A stretch of DNA of 64,000 nt from Hydrogenophaga sp. SL48 (lineage in GTDB: Bacteria; Pseudomonadota; Gammaproteobacteria; Burkholderiales; Burkholderiaceae_C): contig NZ_CP063400.1 of the NCBI RefSeq assembly GCF_021729865.1, positions 2,480,001 through 2,544,000 on the forward strand. The letters are read 5' to 3'. The position numbers were made by a program, and so were the translations under genes. The notes beneath the pieces are model-generated. The model was not told the DNA's origin and ran no database searches. It worked only from the letters and a program-made list of their open reading frames with translations. Positions within the stretch are counted from its first letter, which is position 1. Each line of letters begins with the position of its first letter. Positions 39,694 to 47,840 of this stretch are shown piece by piece.

Positions 39694-40674
39694 ATGACCT
39701 CTTTGAACCTTTCCCGCCGCCACGCCCTTGCCGCTGCCAGCCTGCTGCTGGCCACCGGCGCCGCCTTCGCCCAGGCCTACCCCGCCAAACCCATCAAGGT
39801 GATCGTGCCCTTCCCGGCGGGCGGCGGCACCGACCTGATCGCCCGCGAGGTGACCAACAAGATCCAGACCACCAAGGGCTGGACCTTCGTGATCGAGAAC
39901 CGCCCGGGCACCGGCGGCAACATCGGCATCGACGTGGTGGCCAAGTCGCCGGCCGACGGCTACACCATCGCCCTGGGCCAGACCAGCAACCTGGCGATCA
40001 ACCCGACGCTGTACGCGAAGATGCCGTACGACTCGATCAAGGACCTGGCGCCCGTCGGCCTGGTGGCCAGCGCGCCGCTGGTCATGGTGGTCGGCGAAAC
40101 CTCGCCCTTCAAGACGCTGGCCGAGGTGGTGGCGGCCAGCAAGGCCAAGCCCGGTTCGCTGAACATGGCCTACGCCGGCAACGGCACCGTGGCGCACCTC
40201 GCCAGCGTGCTGTTCCAGAAGTCGGCCAGCGTCGACTTCACCCATGTGCCCTACAAGGGCGCCGCCCAGGCGTCCACCGACGTGGTCAGCGGCCGCGTGG
40301 AGCTGTACCTGTCTTCGGTGCCAACCCTGATCGGTCACATCAAGAACGGCAAGATGCGCCCGCTGGCCGTGACCTCGCAGAAGCGCGTCGACGACCTGCC
40401 CCAGGTGCCCACCATTGCGGAGGCGGGGGTCAAGGACTTTGAAGCCGTCACCTGGTTCGGCTTCGTGGCCCCGACCGGCACGCCCAAGGACATCGTCACC
40501 CTGCTCAACGCCGAGATCAACAAGGCGCTGCAGTCCGCCGACGTGAAAAAGAAGCTGAGCGACCAGGGCGCCGACGTGCTGGGCGGCACGCCTGAAGCCT
40601 TTGCCAGTCTGATCAAGAGCGACCTCGCTCGCTGGGCCCCGATCGTCAAGGCCTCGGGCGCTATTTTGGAGTGA
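39694..40674 (+). CDS. Bug/TctC-family periplasmic solute-binding protein
   Basis: A 326-residue receptor from the ATG at 39694, preceded by GGAGA; an ATG at 39682 is also in frame. The signal peptide ends near GAAFAQA. IKVIVPFPAGGGTDLIAR, ENRPGTGGNIG and AKSPADGYTIA are the Bug family signatures. It likely captures a carboxylic acid. No TctAB membrane genes are adjacent. It leads a series with an RraA-like aldolase and a 2-hydroxyacid dehydrogenase, hinting at a hydroxy or oxo dicarboxylate ligand. Confidence 0.9.
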   Translation: MTSLNLSRRHALAAASLLLATGAAFAQAYPAKPIKVIVPFPAGGGTDLIAREVTNKIQTTKGWTFVIENRPGTGGNIGIDVVAKSPADGYTIALGQTSNLAINPTLYAKMPYDSIKDLAPVGLVASAPLVMVVGETSPFKTLAEVVAASKAKPGSLNMAYAGNGTVAHLASVLFQKSASVDFTHVPYKGAAQASTDVVSGRVELYLSSVPTLIGHIKNGKMRPLAVTSQKRVDDLPQVPTIAEAGVKDFEAVTWFGFVAPTGTPKDIVTLLNAEINKALQSADVKKKLSDQGADVLGGTPEAFASLIKSDLARWAPIVKASGAILE

Positions 40675-40785
40675 CACCCCCTGCGCCGCTGACGCGGCTT
40701 CCCCCTCTCTGGCGCGCCTGCGGCGCTGGGAGGGGGACGCGCCCTGTGGCCCGGCAGAGCCGGTTCCACGGGTGCCCTGGACCCA
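40675..40785 (+). repeat. GC-rich palindromic repeat copy 8
   Basis: The longest copy: CCCCCTCTCTGGCGCG..CGGCGCTGGGAGGGGG forms an extended hairpin, followed by GGCCCGGCAGAGCCGGTTCC. It starts at the stop of the Bug receptor gene. Confidence 0.7.
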
Positions 40786-40861
40786 GGCACTTCGCTCGCC
40801 ACCGGTCGCGCGCCGGCCTGATGGACCACCCATATCCCTTTCTTGAACTGAGAGCCCACAA

Positions 40862-41545
40862 ATGTCCCAGCCCGACATCGTCAAAGACTTCCCGCGTGTC
40901 GCGCCCGATCTGGTCGCGCAGGCGGCCCGGTACCAGCCGGCGATTTTTTCCGACATCAACGGCCGCCGTGGCGCGCTGCACGGACGCATCACAGCCCTGC
41001 GCCCGCGCATGAAGGTGGCCGGCCCGGCCTTCACCGTGGAGGTGCGCCCCGGCGACAACCTCATGATCCACGCCGCGATGGCGCTGGCGAAACCCGGCGA
41101 CGTGCTGGTGATCGACGGCAAGGGTGACCAGACCTCCGCCCTCATGGGCACCATCATGATGACGGCCTGCCGCCAGCTCGGCCTGGCCGGCGTGGTGGTG
41201 GATGGCGCGGTGCGCGACAGCCTGGAGATCGACGAGATGGACTACCCGGTTTTCTCGGTCGGCACCAACCCCAACGGCCCGACCAAGAACAACGGCGGCC
41301 GCATCGGCCACCCCATCAGCATCGGCGGCGTGACGGTGCATCCGGGCGACTTCATCATCGGCGACGGTGATGGCGTGGTGGTGGTCGAGCGCGAGGTGCT
41401 GGCCGATTTGCTGCCGCTGGCCGAACACAAGGTGAACGCCGAGGCCAAACGCATCGCGCAGATCAAAGGTGGCAACACCTCCGCCTCGTGGCTGAGCGCC
41501 TCGCTGGTGGCGGCCGGTGTGCTCAAGCAAGGTGAGACGCTGTGA
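40862..41545 (+). CDS. RraA-family aldolase/decarboxylase-like protein
   Basis: A 227-residue protein of the RraA/4-hydroxy-4-methyl-2-oxoglutarate (HMG) aldolase family. GDNLMIHAAMALAKPGDVLVIDGKGD and VVVDGAVRDSLEIDEM contain the conserved Gly, Asp and Arg-Asp residues of the divalent-metal site. HMG aldolases also decarboxylate oxaloacetate; RraA proper instead inhibits RNase E. The length (about 60 residues over RraA) and the neighbouring hydroxyacid dehydrogenase and receptor favour a catabolic aldolase. It is followed by the dehydrogenase after 37 bases. Confidence 0.85.
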   Translation: MSQPDIVKDFPRVAPDLVAQAARYQPAIFSDINGRRGALHGRITALRPRMKVAGPAFTVEVRPGDNLMIHAAMALAKPGDVLVIDGKGDQTSALMGTIMMTACRQLGLAGVVVDGAVRDSLEIDEMDYPVFSVGTNPNGPTKNNGGRIGHPISIGGVTVHPGDFIIGDGDGVVVVEREVLADLLPLAEHKVNAEAKRIAQIKGGNTSASWLSASLVAAGVLKQGETL

Positions 41546-41582
41546 GCCCCCGCACCGCAGCCCGAAGGACTGAGGCTTCCTC

Positions 41583-42551
41583 ATGAGCTCGAAGCCCGTC
41601 ATCCTCGTCACCGGCGCCGACCTCGCGCCGCAGGCGCTGGCCCTGCTTGAAGACCACGAGGTGGTCTACACCGGCAAGACGCCGACGCAGGCCGACATCG
41701 TGGCCATGGCGCGCGCGCACAACCCGGTGGGCATCATCGTGCGATACAGCGGCGTGAACGCCGAAACCATGAACGCCGCGCCCGCGCTGCGCGTGATCTC
41801 CAAACACGGCAGCGGCACCGACACCATCGACAAAACCGCCGCCGCCGAACGTGGCATCGCCGTCACCGCCGCCGTGGGCGCCAACGCCGCCGCCGTGGCC
41901 GAGCAGGCCCTGGCCTTGCTGCTGGCCTGCGCCAAGTCGGTCGTGCAGCTGAACCAGCGCATGCACGACGGCCACTGGGACAAGGCCACGCACAAAGGCC
42001 TGGAGCTGGGCGGCCGCACGGTCGGCCTGGTCGGCCTGGGTGCCATCGGCCTGCGTTTTGCCAAGATGGCCGACGCCATGGGCATGCGCGTGATCGGCTT
42101 CGACCCGTTTGCGAAGAACCTGCCCGAGCACGTCACGGCAGTGGACCTGGACACGCTCTGGCGCGAGGCCGACGCGATCTCGCTGCACTGCCCGCTGACG
42201 CCCGAGAACAAGGGCCTGATCAACGCGCAGACGCTCGCCCGCTGCAAGCCGGGCGTGATCGTGGTGAACACCGCGCGCGGCGGCCTGATCGACGAGCCGG
42301 CGCTGCTGGCGGCCGTGTTGTCGGGCCAGGTGCGCATGGCGGGGCTGGACAGCTTCTGCATCGAGCCCATGAGCCACCCGCACATCTTTCACGGGCAGCC
42401 CGGTTTCATCCTCAGCCCGCACATCGGTGGCGTCACCAGCGATGCCTATGTGAACATGGGCTTGGCCGCGGTGAAGAACACGCTGGCCGTGCTGGCTGCC
42501 ACCGGAGTCACCACCGCCCGGGGCGCAACACCCAGCGCTGCAAGGGTCTGA
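41583..42551 (+). CDS. D-2-hydroxyacid dehydrogenase (PGDH-like)
   Basis: A 322-residue NAD-dependent dehydrogenase. The nucleotide-binding fold is GLVGLGAIGLRFAKMADAMG, and the catalytic Arg, Glu and His lie in NTARGGLIDEPAL, the following helix region and LSPHIGGVT. It resembles 3-phosphoglycerate dehydrogenase without regulatory domains; the expected substrate here is a 2-hydroxy acid made or used by the adjacent RraA-family enzyme. It ends the IclR-linked series. Confidence 0.88.
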   Translation: MSSKPVILVTGADLAPQALALLEDHEVVYTGKTPTQADIVAMARAHNPVGIIVRYSGVNAETMNAAPALRVISKHGSGTDTIDKTAAAERGIAVTAAVGANAAAVAEQALALLLACAKSVVQLNQRMHDGHWDKATHKGLELGGRTVGLVGLGAIGLRFAKMADAMGMRVIGFDPFAKNLPEHVTAVDLDTLWREADAISLHCPLTPENKGLINAQTLARCKPGVIVVNTARGGLIDEPALLAAVLSGQVRMAGLDSFCIEPMSHPHIFHGQPGFILSPHIGGVTSDAYVNMGLAAVKNTLAVLAATGVTTARGATPSAARV

Positions 42552-42630
42552 ACGGCCTGGCCATGGTCCGTTTGCCCTTTGAAGTTTTTGACGAACACCT
42601 TGTGGTCGGGCTTTGCAACGACGTGGTGCA

Positions 42631-43023
42631 TCAGCAATCCGTGAACGGTGCACCGCCTGCCGCACGGGCAAGTTTCGCGGCCTCCGTGACCAGGCGAACG
42701 GCGGTCTCCTGGCGCAGGGGCGTGTCTTCTTTCAGCTCCAGCGTGGCCATCTGGAACTTCCCGCCGGGCCTCAGGCGGGGCTCGATGTGCCGCAGGCGCT
42801 GCCCCTCCCAGAAACCAAACAGCACGCGATGGGGTTCCGCCCGGATGAGCAGCACCGGGCCATCGGCGAAGTAGACGAGGTGCCCCCACTTCAGCCGCTC
42901 TTCGAGTTCCGGCGCGGCGTGGCGAACCACCGAGCGCAAGGCCTGCACATAGCGCTGTGGCCAGCCGCTCAGACAGGCGATGTACCCGTCGGGATCTTTC
43001 GCCGAAGTCAGGACCATCTTCAT
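42631..43023 (-). CDS. DUF1801-type small protein
   Basis: A 130-residue cytoplasmic protein from the ATG at 43023, which has a strong GGAGGG site. The pattern DGYIACLSGWPQRYVQALRS, ELEERLKWGHLVYF and LFGFWEGQRLRHIEPRLR resembles the YdhG/DUF1801 iron-transport-like fold. No catalytic residues are evident and function is unknown. It ends in a convergent position to the hydroxyacid dehydrogenase gene and lies 48 bases downstream of map on the same strand. Confidence 0.75.
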   Translation of the reverse strand: MKMVLTSAKDPDGYIACLSGWPQRYVQALRSVVRHAAPELEERLKWGHLVYFADGPVLLIRAEPHRVLFGFWEGQRLRHIEPRLRPGGKFQMATLELKEDTPLRQETAVRLVTEAAKLARAAGGAPFTDC

Positions 43024-43070
43024 GTTCTCGCCCTCCGTCGAACCTGGATGCCTGTCCGCCCCGGCAGGTG

Positions 43071-43862
43071 TCACACCGCCGCGTAAGCCCCCGTGCCACC
43101 CGGCCACGCCGTCAGCACCTCGTACCCCTCGGGCGTGACGGCCACCATGTGTTCCCACTGGGCAGACAGCGAGCGGTCTTTGGTGACCACGGTCCAGCCG
43201 TCGGGCAGTTGCCGCGTGTCGCGTTTGCCGGCATTGAGCATGGGCTCGATGGTGAACACCATGCCCGCCTCCAGTTTGAGCCCTTGCCCCCGCTGCCCGA
43301 AGTGCAGCACCTGCGGTTCGTCGTGGTAGATCTGGCCGATGCCGTGCCCGCAGTACTCGCGCACCACGCTGAAATGCGCCTGCTGCGCGACCGACTGGAT
43401 GGCGTGGCCCACGTCGCCCAGGGTCGCTCCCGGCCTGACCTGCCGGATGCCCGCGAGCAAGGCTTCGTAGGTCGTTTCCACCAGGCGGCGAGCCAGGGTG
43501 CTGGGTTCACCGACGAAGAACATGCGGCTGGTGTCGCCGAACCAGCCGTCCATGTTGACGGCCACGTCGATGTTGACGATGTCGCCCTTCTTCAGGATCT
43601 TGTCGGGCGAGGGGATGCCATGGCAGACCACCTGGTTGACGGAGGTGAGGATGGTCTTGGGGTAGCCGTGGTAGCCCAGGTTGGCGGGGATCGCGCCCTG
43701 CACCTTCACGATGTGGTCGTGGCAGAGGCGGTCGAGCGCTTCGGTGCTCACCCCCGGCACCACGTGGGGCTCGATCATGGCCAGCACCTCGGCGGCCAGC
43801 TGGGCGGCCCGCCGCGACCGGTCGAGTTCTTCGGCGGATTTGATGGGAACGGCGCGCGCCAT
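43071..43862 (-). CDS. map: Type I methionine aminopeptidase
   Basis: A 263-residue enzyme with all metal ligands: Asp in NIDVAVNMDGWFGDTSRMF (two), His in CGHGIG, Glu in FTIEPML and Glu in QWEHM; the substrate His lies in VVCHGIPSPD. It removes the initiator methionine from nascent proteins. Unlike the usual map beside rpsB, it starts on the stop of a ParD-like gene (ATGA), so the pair is co-translated. This is probably a second map copy; the housekeeping one is not in the window. Confidence 0.93.
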   Translation of the reverse strand: MARAVPIKSAEELDRSRRAAQLAAEVLAMIEPHVVPGVSTEALDRLCHDHIVKVQGAIPANLGYHGYPKTILTSVNQVVCHGIPSPDKILKKGDIVNIDVAVNMDGWFGDTSRMFFVGEPSTLARRLVETTYEALLAGIRQVRPGATLGDVGHAIQSVAQQAHFSVVREYCGHGIGQIYHDEPQVLHFGQRGQGLKLEAGMVFTIEPMLNAGKRDTRQLPDGWTVVTKDRSLSAQWEHMVAVTPEGYEVLTAWPGGTGAYAAV

Positions 43863-44122
43863 CAGTGTTTGCCCGCCGGGCGTGCGCGGGGCCTTTCGGG
43901 GACGGTGGTGGCCGTGGCCGCTGCCGTGATGTCCAGTCCCCCCGTGAGTTCGGCGCGGATCAGCAGCTGGCAGATGTCGCGGTAGTCCAGCTCCGGGTGC
44001 ATCTCGGTCAGCATGCCGACCCGCATCCAGTGTTCGGCCTGGGCGTTGATCGACCGGCTGAGGGCGTTGCCTGCCACCCGAAGGTTTTCGTGCATCAGGT
44101 CTGAAATTTTGACGATACCCAT
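43862..44122 (-). CDS. ParD-like small protein coupled to map
   Basis: An 86-residue protein starting MGIVKISDLMHENLRVAGNA, matching the ParD-like antitoxin family (PF11903/DUF3423), with a predicted ribbon-helix-helix-like N-terminal part and a proline/alanine-rich tail. Its stop overlaps the map start by four bases. The promoter has a perfect TATAAT flanked by inverted repeats, as expected for an autoregulated antitoxin-like gene. No ordinary toxin is adjacent; map takes that position. A regulatory role toward Map is inferred. Confidence 0.82.
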   Translation of the reverse strand: MGIVKISDLMHENLRVAGNALSRSINAQAEHWMRVGMLTEMHPELDYRDICQLLIRAELTGGLDITAAATATTVPERPRARPAGKH

Positions 44123-44133
44123 GGATCACCTAT

Positions 44134-44168
44134 ATATGAAACGTATGCGAATTATAGTTGCTTCATAT
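44134..44168 (-). promoter_or_regulatory. Promoter of the ParD-like/map pair with flanking inverted repeat
   Basis: On the minus strand a consensus -10 TATAAT occupies 44156-44151. Arms ATATGAA (44134-44140) and TTCATAT (44162-44168) bracket it. The AT-rich stretch stands out from the surroundings and fits autorepression by the ParD-like protein. No clear -35 is seen. Confidence 0.55.
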
Positions 44169-44508
44169 GGTCCGACGCGTGCCTGGTGCCTGGTCCATGA
44201 CCGGGCACCGCCGGGGGACAAACGAGAACCTGGGCACAGCGCAAGGCAAGGCGTCCTACAATGCGGTCATGGCCTTCCTCCCAACCATCACTGCCCACAC
44301 GGCAGCTTGCTTGCCCCTCGCGGCGGGTGACGCTGTGGCCGGTCGCAAGCTGATGGGCTCGGCGGGACTGCGCCAGCCGGCCGCACATTCCTGAGCCCGG
44401 CGATACCCCTTCCTCCCTTTTGCGCAATCCAACCATCGCCGGGCCCCAGCCCAGCGCGATCGCGGGCGTCGCCTTGTTCCGGCGGGCCTGCACCAGTTGG
44501 AGTGCACC
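44169..44508. other. Intergenic stretch before the Rnk-like gene, no gene recognised
   Basis: About 340 bases that should hold the plus-strand promoter of the Rnk-like gene. A 78-codon frame at 44158-44394 has no family features or ribosome site and is not called. No repeat-family copy or RNA gene was seen. Confidence 0.5.
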
Positions 44509-44910
44509 ATGCACAAGAACCATGCGGGTGAGCGGCTGCTCACCGAGATCGATTTCGCTCGCCTGAGCAACCTGCGCGGCGCACAGCTCCCGCCCGAACT
44601 GCTCGACACGCTCGAATCCCTGGACCTCGTTCCTTCGCGCGAGATCCCCCCCGACATCATCACGATGTACTCACAGGTCATCGTCGAAGACCTCGAGTCC
44701 AAGAAGCGCCAGAAGCTCACGCTGTGTTACCCCGCTGACGCCGAGCCGCACCAGGGCTTCATCTCCGTGCTGTCCCCCGTGGGGGCGAGCCTGCTCGGCC
44801 AGCGCGAGGGGGCGATCGCCCGCTGGCGCACGCCCAACGGGGAGGCCTGCGCGGCCAGGATTCTCACGCTGCTGTTCCAGCCCGAAGCCAGCGGCGACTA
44901 CACCACCTAG
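44509..44910 (+). CDS. Rnk/GreA-type nucleoside diphosphate kinase regulator
   Basis: A 133-residue protein from the ATG at 44509 with GGAG six bases upstream. An N-terminal helical part (LLTEIDFARLSNL) precedes the GreA/GreB C-terminal FKBP-like domain (IITMYSQVIVEDLESKKRQKLTLCYP, ISVLSPVGASLLGQREG). Rnk-like proteins bind RNA polymerase or modulate nucleoside diphosphate kinase. It begins a plus-strand series of stress-related genes ending at 47475. Confidence 0.85.
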   Translation: MHKNHAGERLLTEIDFARLSNLRGAQLPPELLDTLESLDLVPSREIPPDIITMYSQVIVEDLESKKRQKLTLCYPADAEPHQGFISVLSPVGASLLGQREGAIARWRTPNGEACAARILTLLFQPEASGDYTT

Positions 44911-44983
44911 CCGCCCCGTCGCCATCGATCACACCCCGCAGACCTTGCGCTGCGGGAAGGCCCTCGTTCGTCCAGGATTTCCC

Positions 44984-45862
44984 ATGCACATCGACTCCAT
45001 TCTTGCCGTCTCCGACTTCACGGCGCTGTCCGCGCACGCGCTGGAGCGCGCTGCCCTGCTGGCCCGACAACACCAGGCCCCTCTGCGTCTGGTCCATTTC
45101 GCCGAGGGCCCGACCACCCGTCTCGCCCATCCCCTGGCACGGCTGGCACAACGCGCGCGCCAGCTGGCCCGGCGCCACGAGATCGAGGTGCACGCCCTTG
45201 AAGCCTCGGCGTCGCTGGACGAGGTGCTGGCCGAGGCCGGTGCCTCGTCCCTGCTGGTGATGGGGCCGTTGTCGCGGCGCAGCTGGAGGCGCTTTCACCT
45301 CGGCACCACGCTCGACCAGGCCGTGCACGGCAGCCGGTGTCCGTTGCTGGTGGTCAGGCGGGCCGCGCTGCGGCCCTACGCGCAGGTGCTCGTGGCCGTC
45401 GACCTGTCGCCACGATCAACGCCCCTGATTCACTTTGCCCGCCAGCTTTCAGCGCCCGCCGGGCCGAAGCTGTTTCACGCGATCGACACGATCGAAGACG
45501 CCAGGCTGCGTTCGGTCAACGCATCGCCCGACGTGATCTGGGCCAACCGGTCGGCCTCGCGCCAGCAGGCCCGAGACCGCCTCACGCAGCTCATCGACGG
45601 GTTGGCCGCTCCCCTGCCAGCGCCACAGGGCCACCCGCTGGCGTTCGACGTCGGCCATGGTGATCCGGCCCACGCCACCGCGCTGCACCAGCAAGCCACT
45701 CGGGCCGAACTGGTCGTGGTGGGCCAGAGCCGCCGTTCCCCGCTGTCGCGGTTTCTCTCCGGCAGCGTGGCACAGCACCTGGCCAAATGCTCGAACGGCG
45801 ACGTGCTGATTGCACCGCTCGATAGTCTGGGCGTGCTCACCCCTGCAAATGCCAGCTGCTGA
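44984..45862 (+). CDS. Tandem universal stress protein
   Basis: A 292-residue cytoplasmic protein with two UspA domains, from the ATG at 44984. Domain 1 starts ILAVSDFTALSAHALERAA and ends LLVMGPLSRRSWRRFHLGT..CPLLVV. Domain 2 ends VVVGQSRRSPLSRFLSGSVAQHL..DVLIAP, which holds the G-rich nucleotide-binding loop. It lies between the Rnk-like gene and a beta-helix-like protein gene (7-base gap). Tandem Usps are linked to energy stress, anoxia or salt in other bacteria. Confidence 0.88.
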   Translation: MHIDSILAVSDFTALSAHALERAALLARQHQAPLRLVHFAEGPTTRLAHPLARLAQRARQLARRHEIEVHALEASASLDEVLAEAGASSLLVMGPLSRRSWRRFHLGTTLDQAVHGSRCPLLVVRRAALRPYAQVLVAVDLSPRSTPLIHFARQLSAPAGPKLFHAIDTIEDARLRSVNASPDVIWANRSASRQQARDRLTQLIDGLAAPLPAPQGHPLAFDVGHGDPAHATALHQQATRAELVVVGQSRRSPLSRFLSGSVAQHLAKCSNGDVLIAPLDSLGVLTPANASC

Positions 45863-45869
45863 GGACACC

Positions 45870-46742
45870 ATGGACCTCACCAAACATTTCATCAAGACCA
45901 AACAGCCGTGTGCGGACGGGTTTCGCTGGTTCCTGCGCCACCATCAGGAGGGCAGCAACTACCAGGAATTGCTGGACGCCCTCGTCAACGCCGGCCGCGT
46001 CAACGACGCCTGCTGGCTGCTCGCGCAGTTCGGCCCCACCAACGAGACGCTGACCGTCGACCATCTCTCGGCCACCGCCATCGTGTTCGCGGGTTCGCTG
46101 CGGGTGCGCGGCAACCTCGATGTCGATTCGGTCGTGCACGCAGGACAGCGCATCGAGGTGGGCGGGAGCATTTTTGCCGGCGAAGCACTGGTGTCGGGCG
46201 ACGACATTCGCTGCGAGGGCGGCATTCGCAGCAACGGCCGGCTGGCGTCCGGCGGCGGCCTCAAGGCCGGCTGGGGTGTCGAGACTGCGGGCGACCTCAG
46301 CGTCAAGGGCGACCTGCGGGCCGCCTGGGATGTGCGGTGCGGCGGTCGCCTGAGCCTGAGTGGCCAGGCCCTGGTGGGCCGCGACCTGATCGTGCAGGGC
46401 GCTGTCGCCTGCGAGAAGGGCCTGGTGGCGGGAGGCAGTCTGGTGGCCGCTGGCAGCGTCCACGCCAGCGAAGGCCTCTCGGCCGGCGCGGACATCGAGG
46501 GCGGCATGCACCTGGAGGCCGGTTGGGGGATCAAGGCGGGGGGTGCCATCCAGGCGCGCGGCGCGATCCGATCCGGCGAAAGCCTCAGTGCGTTCGGGAC
46601 CATTCGGGCGGGCGCAGGGTACGGCGTCTTTGCGGGCCTGAATGTGCAGGTGGAGGACTGGGACACCAGTGCCCGGGTGTGTGCCAGCGAGAAGCCCGAA
46701 GGGCTGATGAGCGGCTGGTGGGCGGGGGTTCGCGATGTTTGA
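45870..46742 (+). CDS. Glycine-rich repeat protein, probable beta-helix (bactofilin-like), unknown function
   Basis: A 290-residue protein with an N-terminal globular part (residues about 1-70, CADGFRWFLRHHQEG, VNDACWLLAQFGP). About 190 residues of six-residue periodicity then follow (LRVRGNLDVDSVVHAG, IEVGGSIFAGEALVSGDD, LSVKGDLRAAWDVRCGG), which predicts a right-handed beta-helix as in bactofilins or polymer-forming proteins. No signal peptide or membrane helix is visible, so it is cytoplasmic or scaffold-like. Its stop overlaps the start of the next gene by eight bases. I do not recognise a named family. Confidence 0.75.
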   Translation: MDLTKHFIKTKQPCADGFRWFLRHHQEGSNYQELLDALVNAGRVNDACWLLAQFGPTNETLTVDHLSATAIVFAGSLRVRGNLDVDSVVHAGQRIEVGGSIFAGEALVSGDDIRCEGGIRSNGRLASGGGLKAGWGVETAGDLSVKGDLRAAWDVRCGGRLSLSGQALVGRDLIVQGAVACEKGLVAGGSLVAAGSVHASEGLSAGADIEGGMHLEAGWGIKAGGAIQARGAIRSGESLSAFGTIRAGAGYGVFAGLNVQVEDWDTSARVCASEKPEGLMSGWWAGVRDV

Positions 46743-47475
46743 ACCCTGGCTGTGGGCCATGCTGTCGTGGCCCTTGTTCGCCCACCGGCACGCGCTTCTC
46801 GCCCGCATTCCCCCGTGGACGCAAGCGCCGCGCCCTTCTGAGCGGCGGCAGGTCATGGAGTTGCGCGTGGATGTGCAGTGGGGTTCGTCGGAAGTGGAGG
46901 ATGAGCTGGCCTCGCTGCATGCGCGCCTGGCGCGCTCAGGCGTCCTGAACCACAGCAACAAGGTCACCCAGGCGCAGTTCCCGGATTTGATCTTTCATCA
47001 CCGCGAGGCCGATGGCGAGCACTACATCTACGTGGAGGACGTGGCGCGCGGCCGTCTGGCTGGCTACACCGTCTTCAACCGCCTGATCGAGGTGAATCGC
47101 CGGCTGGATCGCGTTGTCCGGGCACCGCATTCCAAGTACGCCCACGGGTACCAGCGGCGTGGCATTGCCAGCGCTGTGTACGAATGGGCACTCGATCAGG
47201 GGTTCTGCCTGATCAGCGGTGCGCGCCAGTCCCCGGGGGCCCACGCGCTGTGGCGATCACTGGCGCAGCGGCATCGCCTCGAATACATCGAAATCCGCGA
47301 CAAGAACATCGGCTTCCTGGCATCGCCCGTCGATCAGGCGACGCGCGACAGCCTCCAGACCCGCATGTTGCTGCTCGGAACGGACTGGGATGTCGACCGA
47401 TGGCGGCAGACCGCTTCGCCGGCGGGCGGATCCTTGCGCGCTGCCATGTTGGCAGCCGATCCTGCGCAAATCTGA
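46735..47475 (+). CDS. GNAT-like acetyltransferase
   Basis: A 246-residue protein whose ATG at 46735 overlaps the preceding gene. About 40 hydrophobic or proline-rich residues lead into a GNAT-like core: YIYVEDVARGRLAGYTVFN, then HGYQRRGIASAVYEWALDQG, which fits the acetyl-CoA loop, and IRDKNIGFLAS. An internal ATG at 46855 would give a protein without the leader. Its partner may be the beta-helix protein, with which it is co-translated. Substrate unknown. It converges with mnhG. Confidence 0.68.
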   Translation: MFEPWLWAMLSWPLFAHRHALLARIPPWTQAPRPSERRQVMELRVDVQWGSSEVEDELASLHARLARSGVLNHSNKVTQAQFPDLIFHHREADGEHYIYVEDVARGRLAGYTVFNRLIEVNRRLDRVVRAPHSKYAHGYQRRGIASAVYEWALDQGFCLISGARQSPGAHALWRSLAQRHRLEYIEIRDKNIGFLASPVDQATRDSLQTRMLLLGTDWDVDRWRQTASPAGGSLRAAMLAADPAQI

Positions 47476-47502
47476 ACCCACCCTCGGCGGGGTCGGTGTC
47501 GT

Positions 47503-47838
47503 TCAGCGGCGCCGCTGGAGTGGCCCTGGCAAGGCATCGCCGGCCTGGCGCCGGCGGAACAGGGCGGCGCGCGCCAGCACGATCGTCGTGACCGGGGCCG
47601 AGATCGACAACACGATGATGATCAGCCAGACGTGCAGGCTCAGGCCCGCCCCGCGCGTGCTGAAGTGCACGATGGAGGCCAGGGTGACGATCCATGCACC
47701 GAGCGTGGAGGCCAGGGCCGGTGCGTGCATGCGCAGAAAAAAGTCGGGCAGCCTCCACAGGCCGAGCGCTGCCACCAGGACCACGACGCCACTGCACACC
47801 AGCAGGGCAGCCACCAGGATGTCGGCGAGGGCGGGCAT
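47503..47838 (-). CDS. mnhG: Monovalent cation/proton antiporter subunit G
   Basis: A 111-residue membrane protein with three helices and the MnhG/MrpG pattern GLWRLPDFFLRMHAPALASTLG. It is the last gene of the Mrp operon, following mnhF with a 2-base gap. Mrp complexes exchange sodium or potassium for protons and need all subunits. The arginine-rich C-terminus ends at the convergent GNAT gene. Confidence 0.92.
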   Translation of the reverse strand: MPALADILVAALLVCSGVVVLVAALGLWRLPDFFLRMHAPALASTLGAWIVTLASIVHFSTRGAGLSLHVWLIIIVLSISAPVTTIVLARAALFRRRQAGDALPGPLQRRR

Positions 47839-47840
47839 GG

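Noticed and set aside
44158..44394. 78-codon plus-strand frame between the ParD-like and Rnk-like genes
   Set aside because: No ribosome site, no family similarity, and it overlaps the ParD-like promoter.
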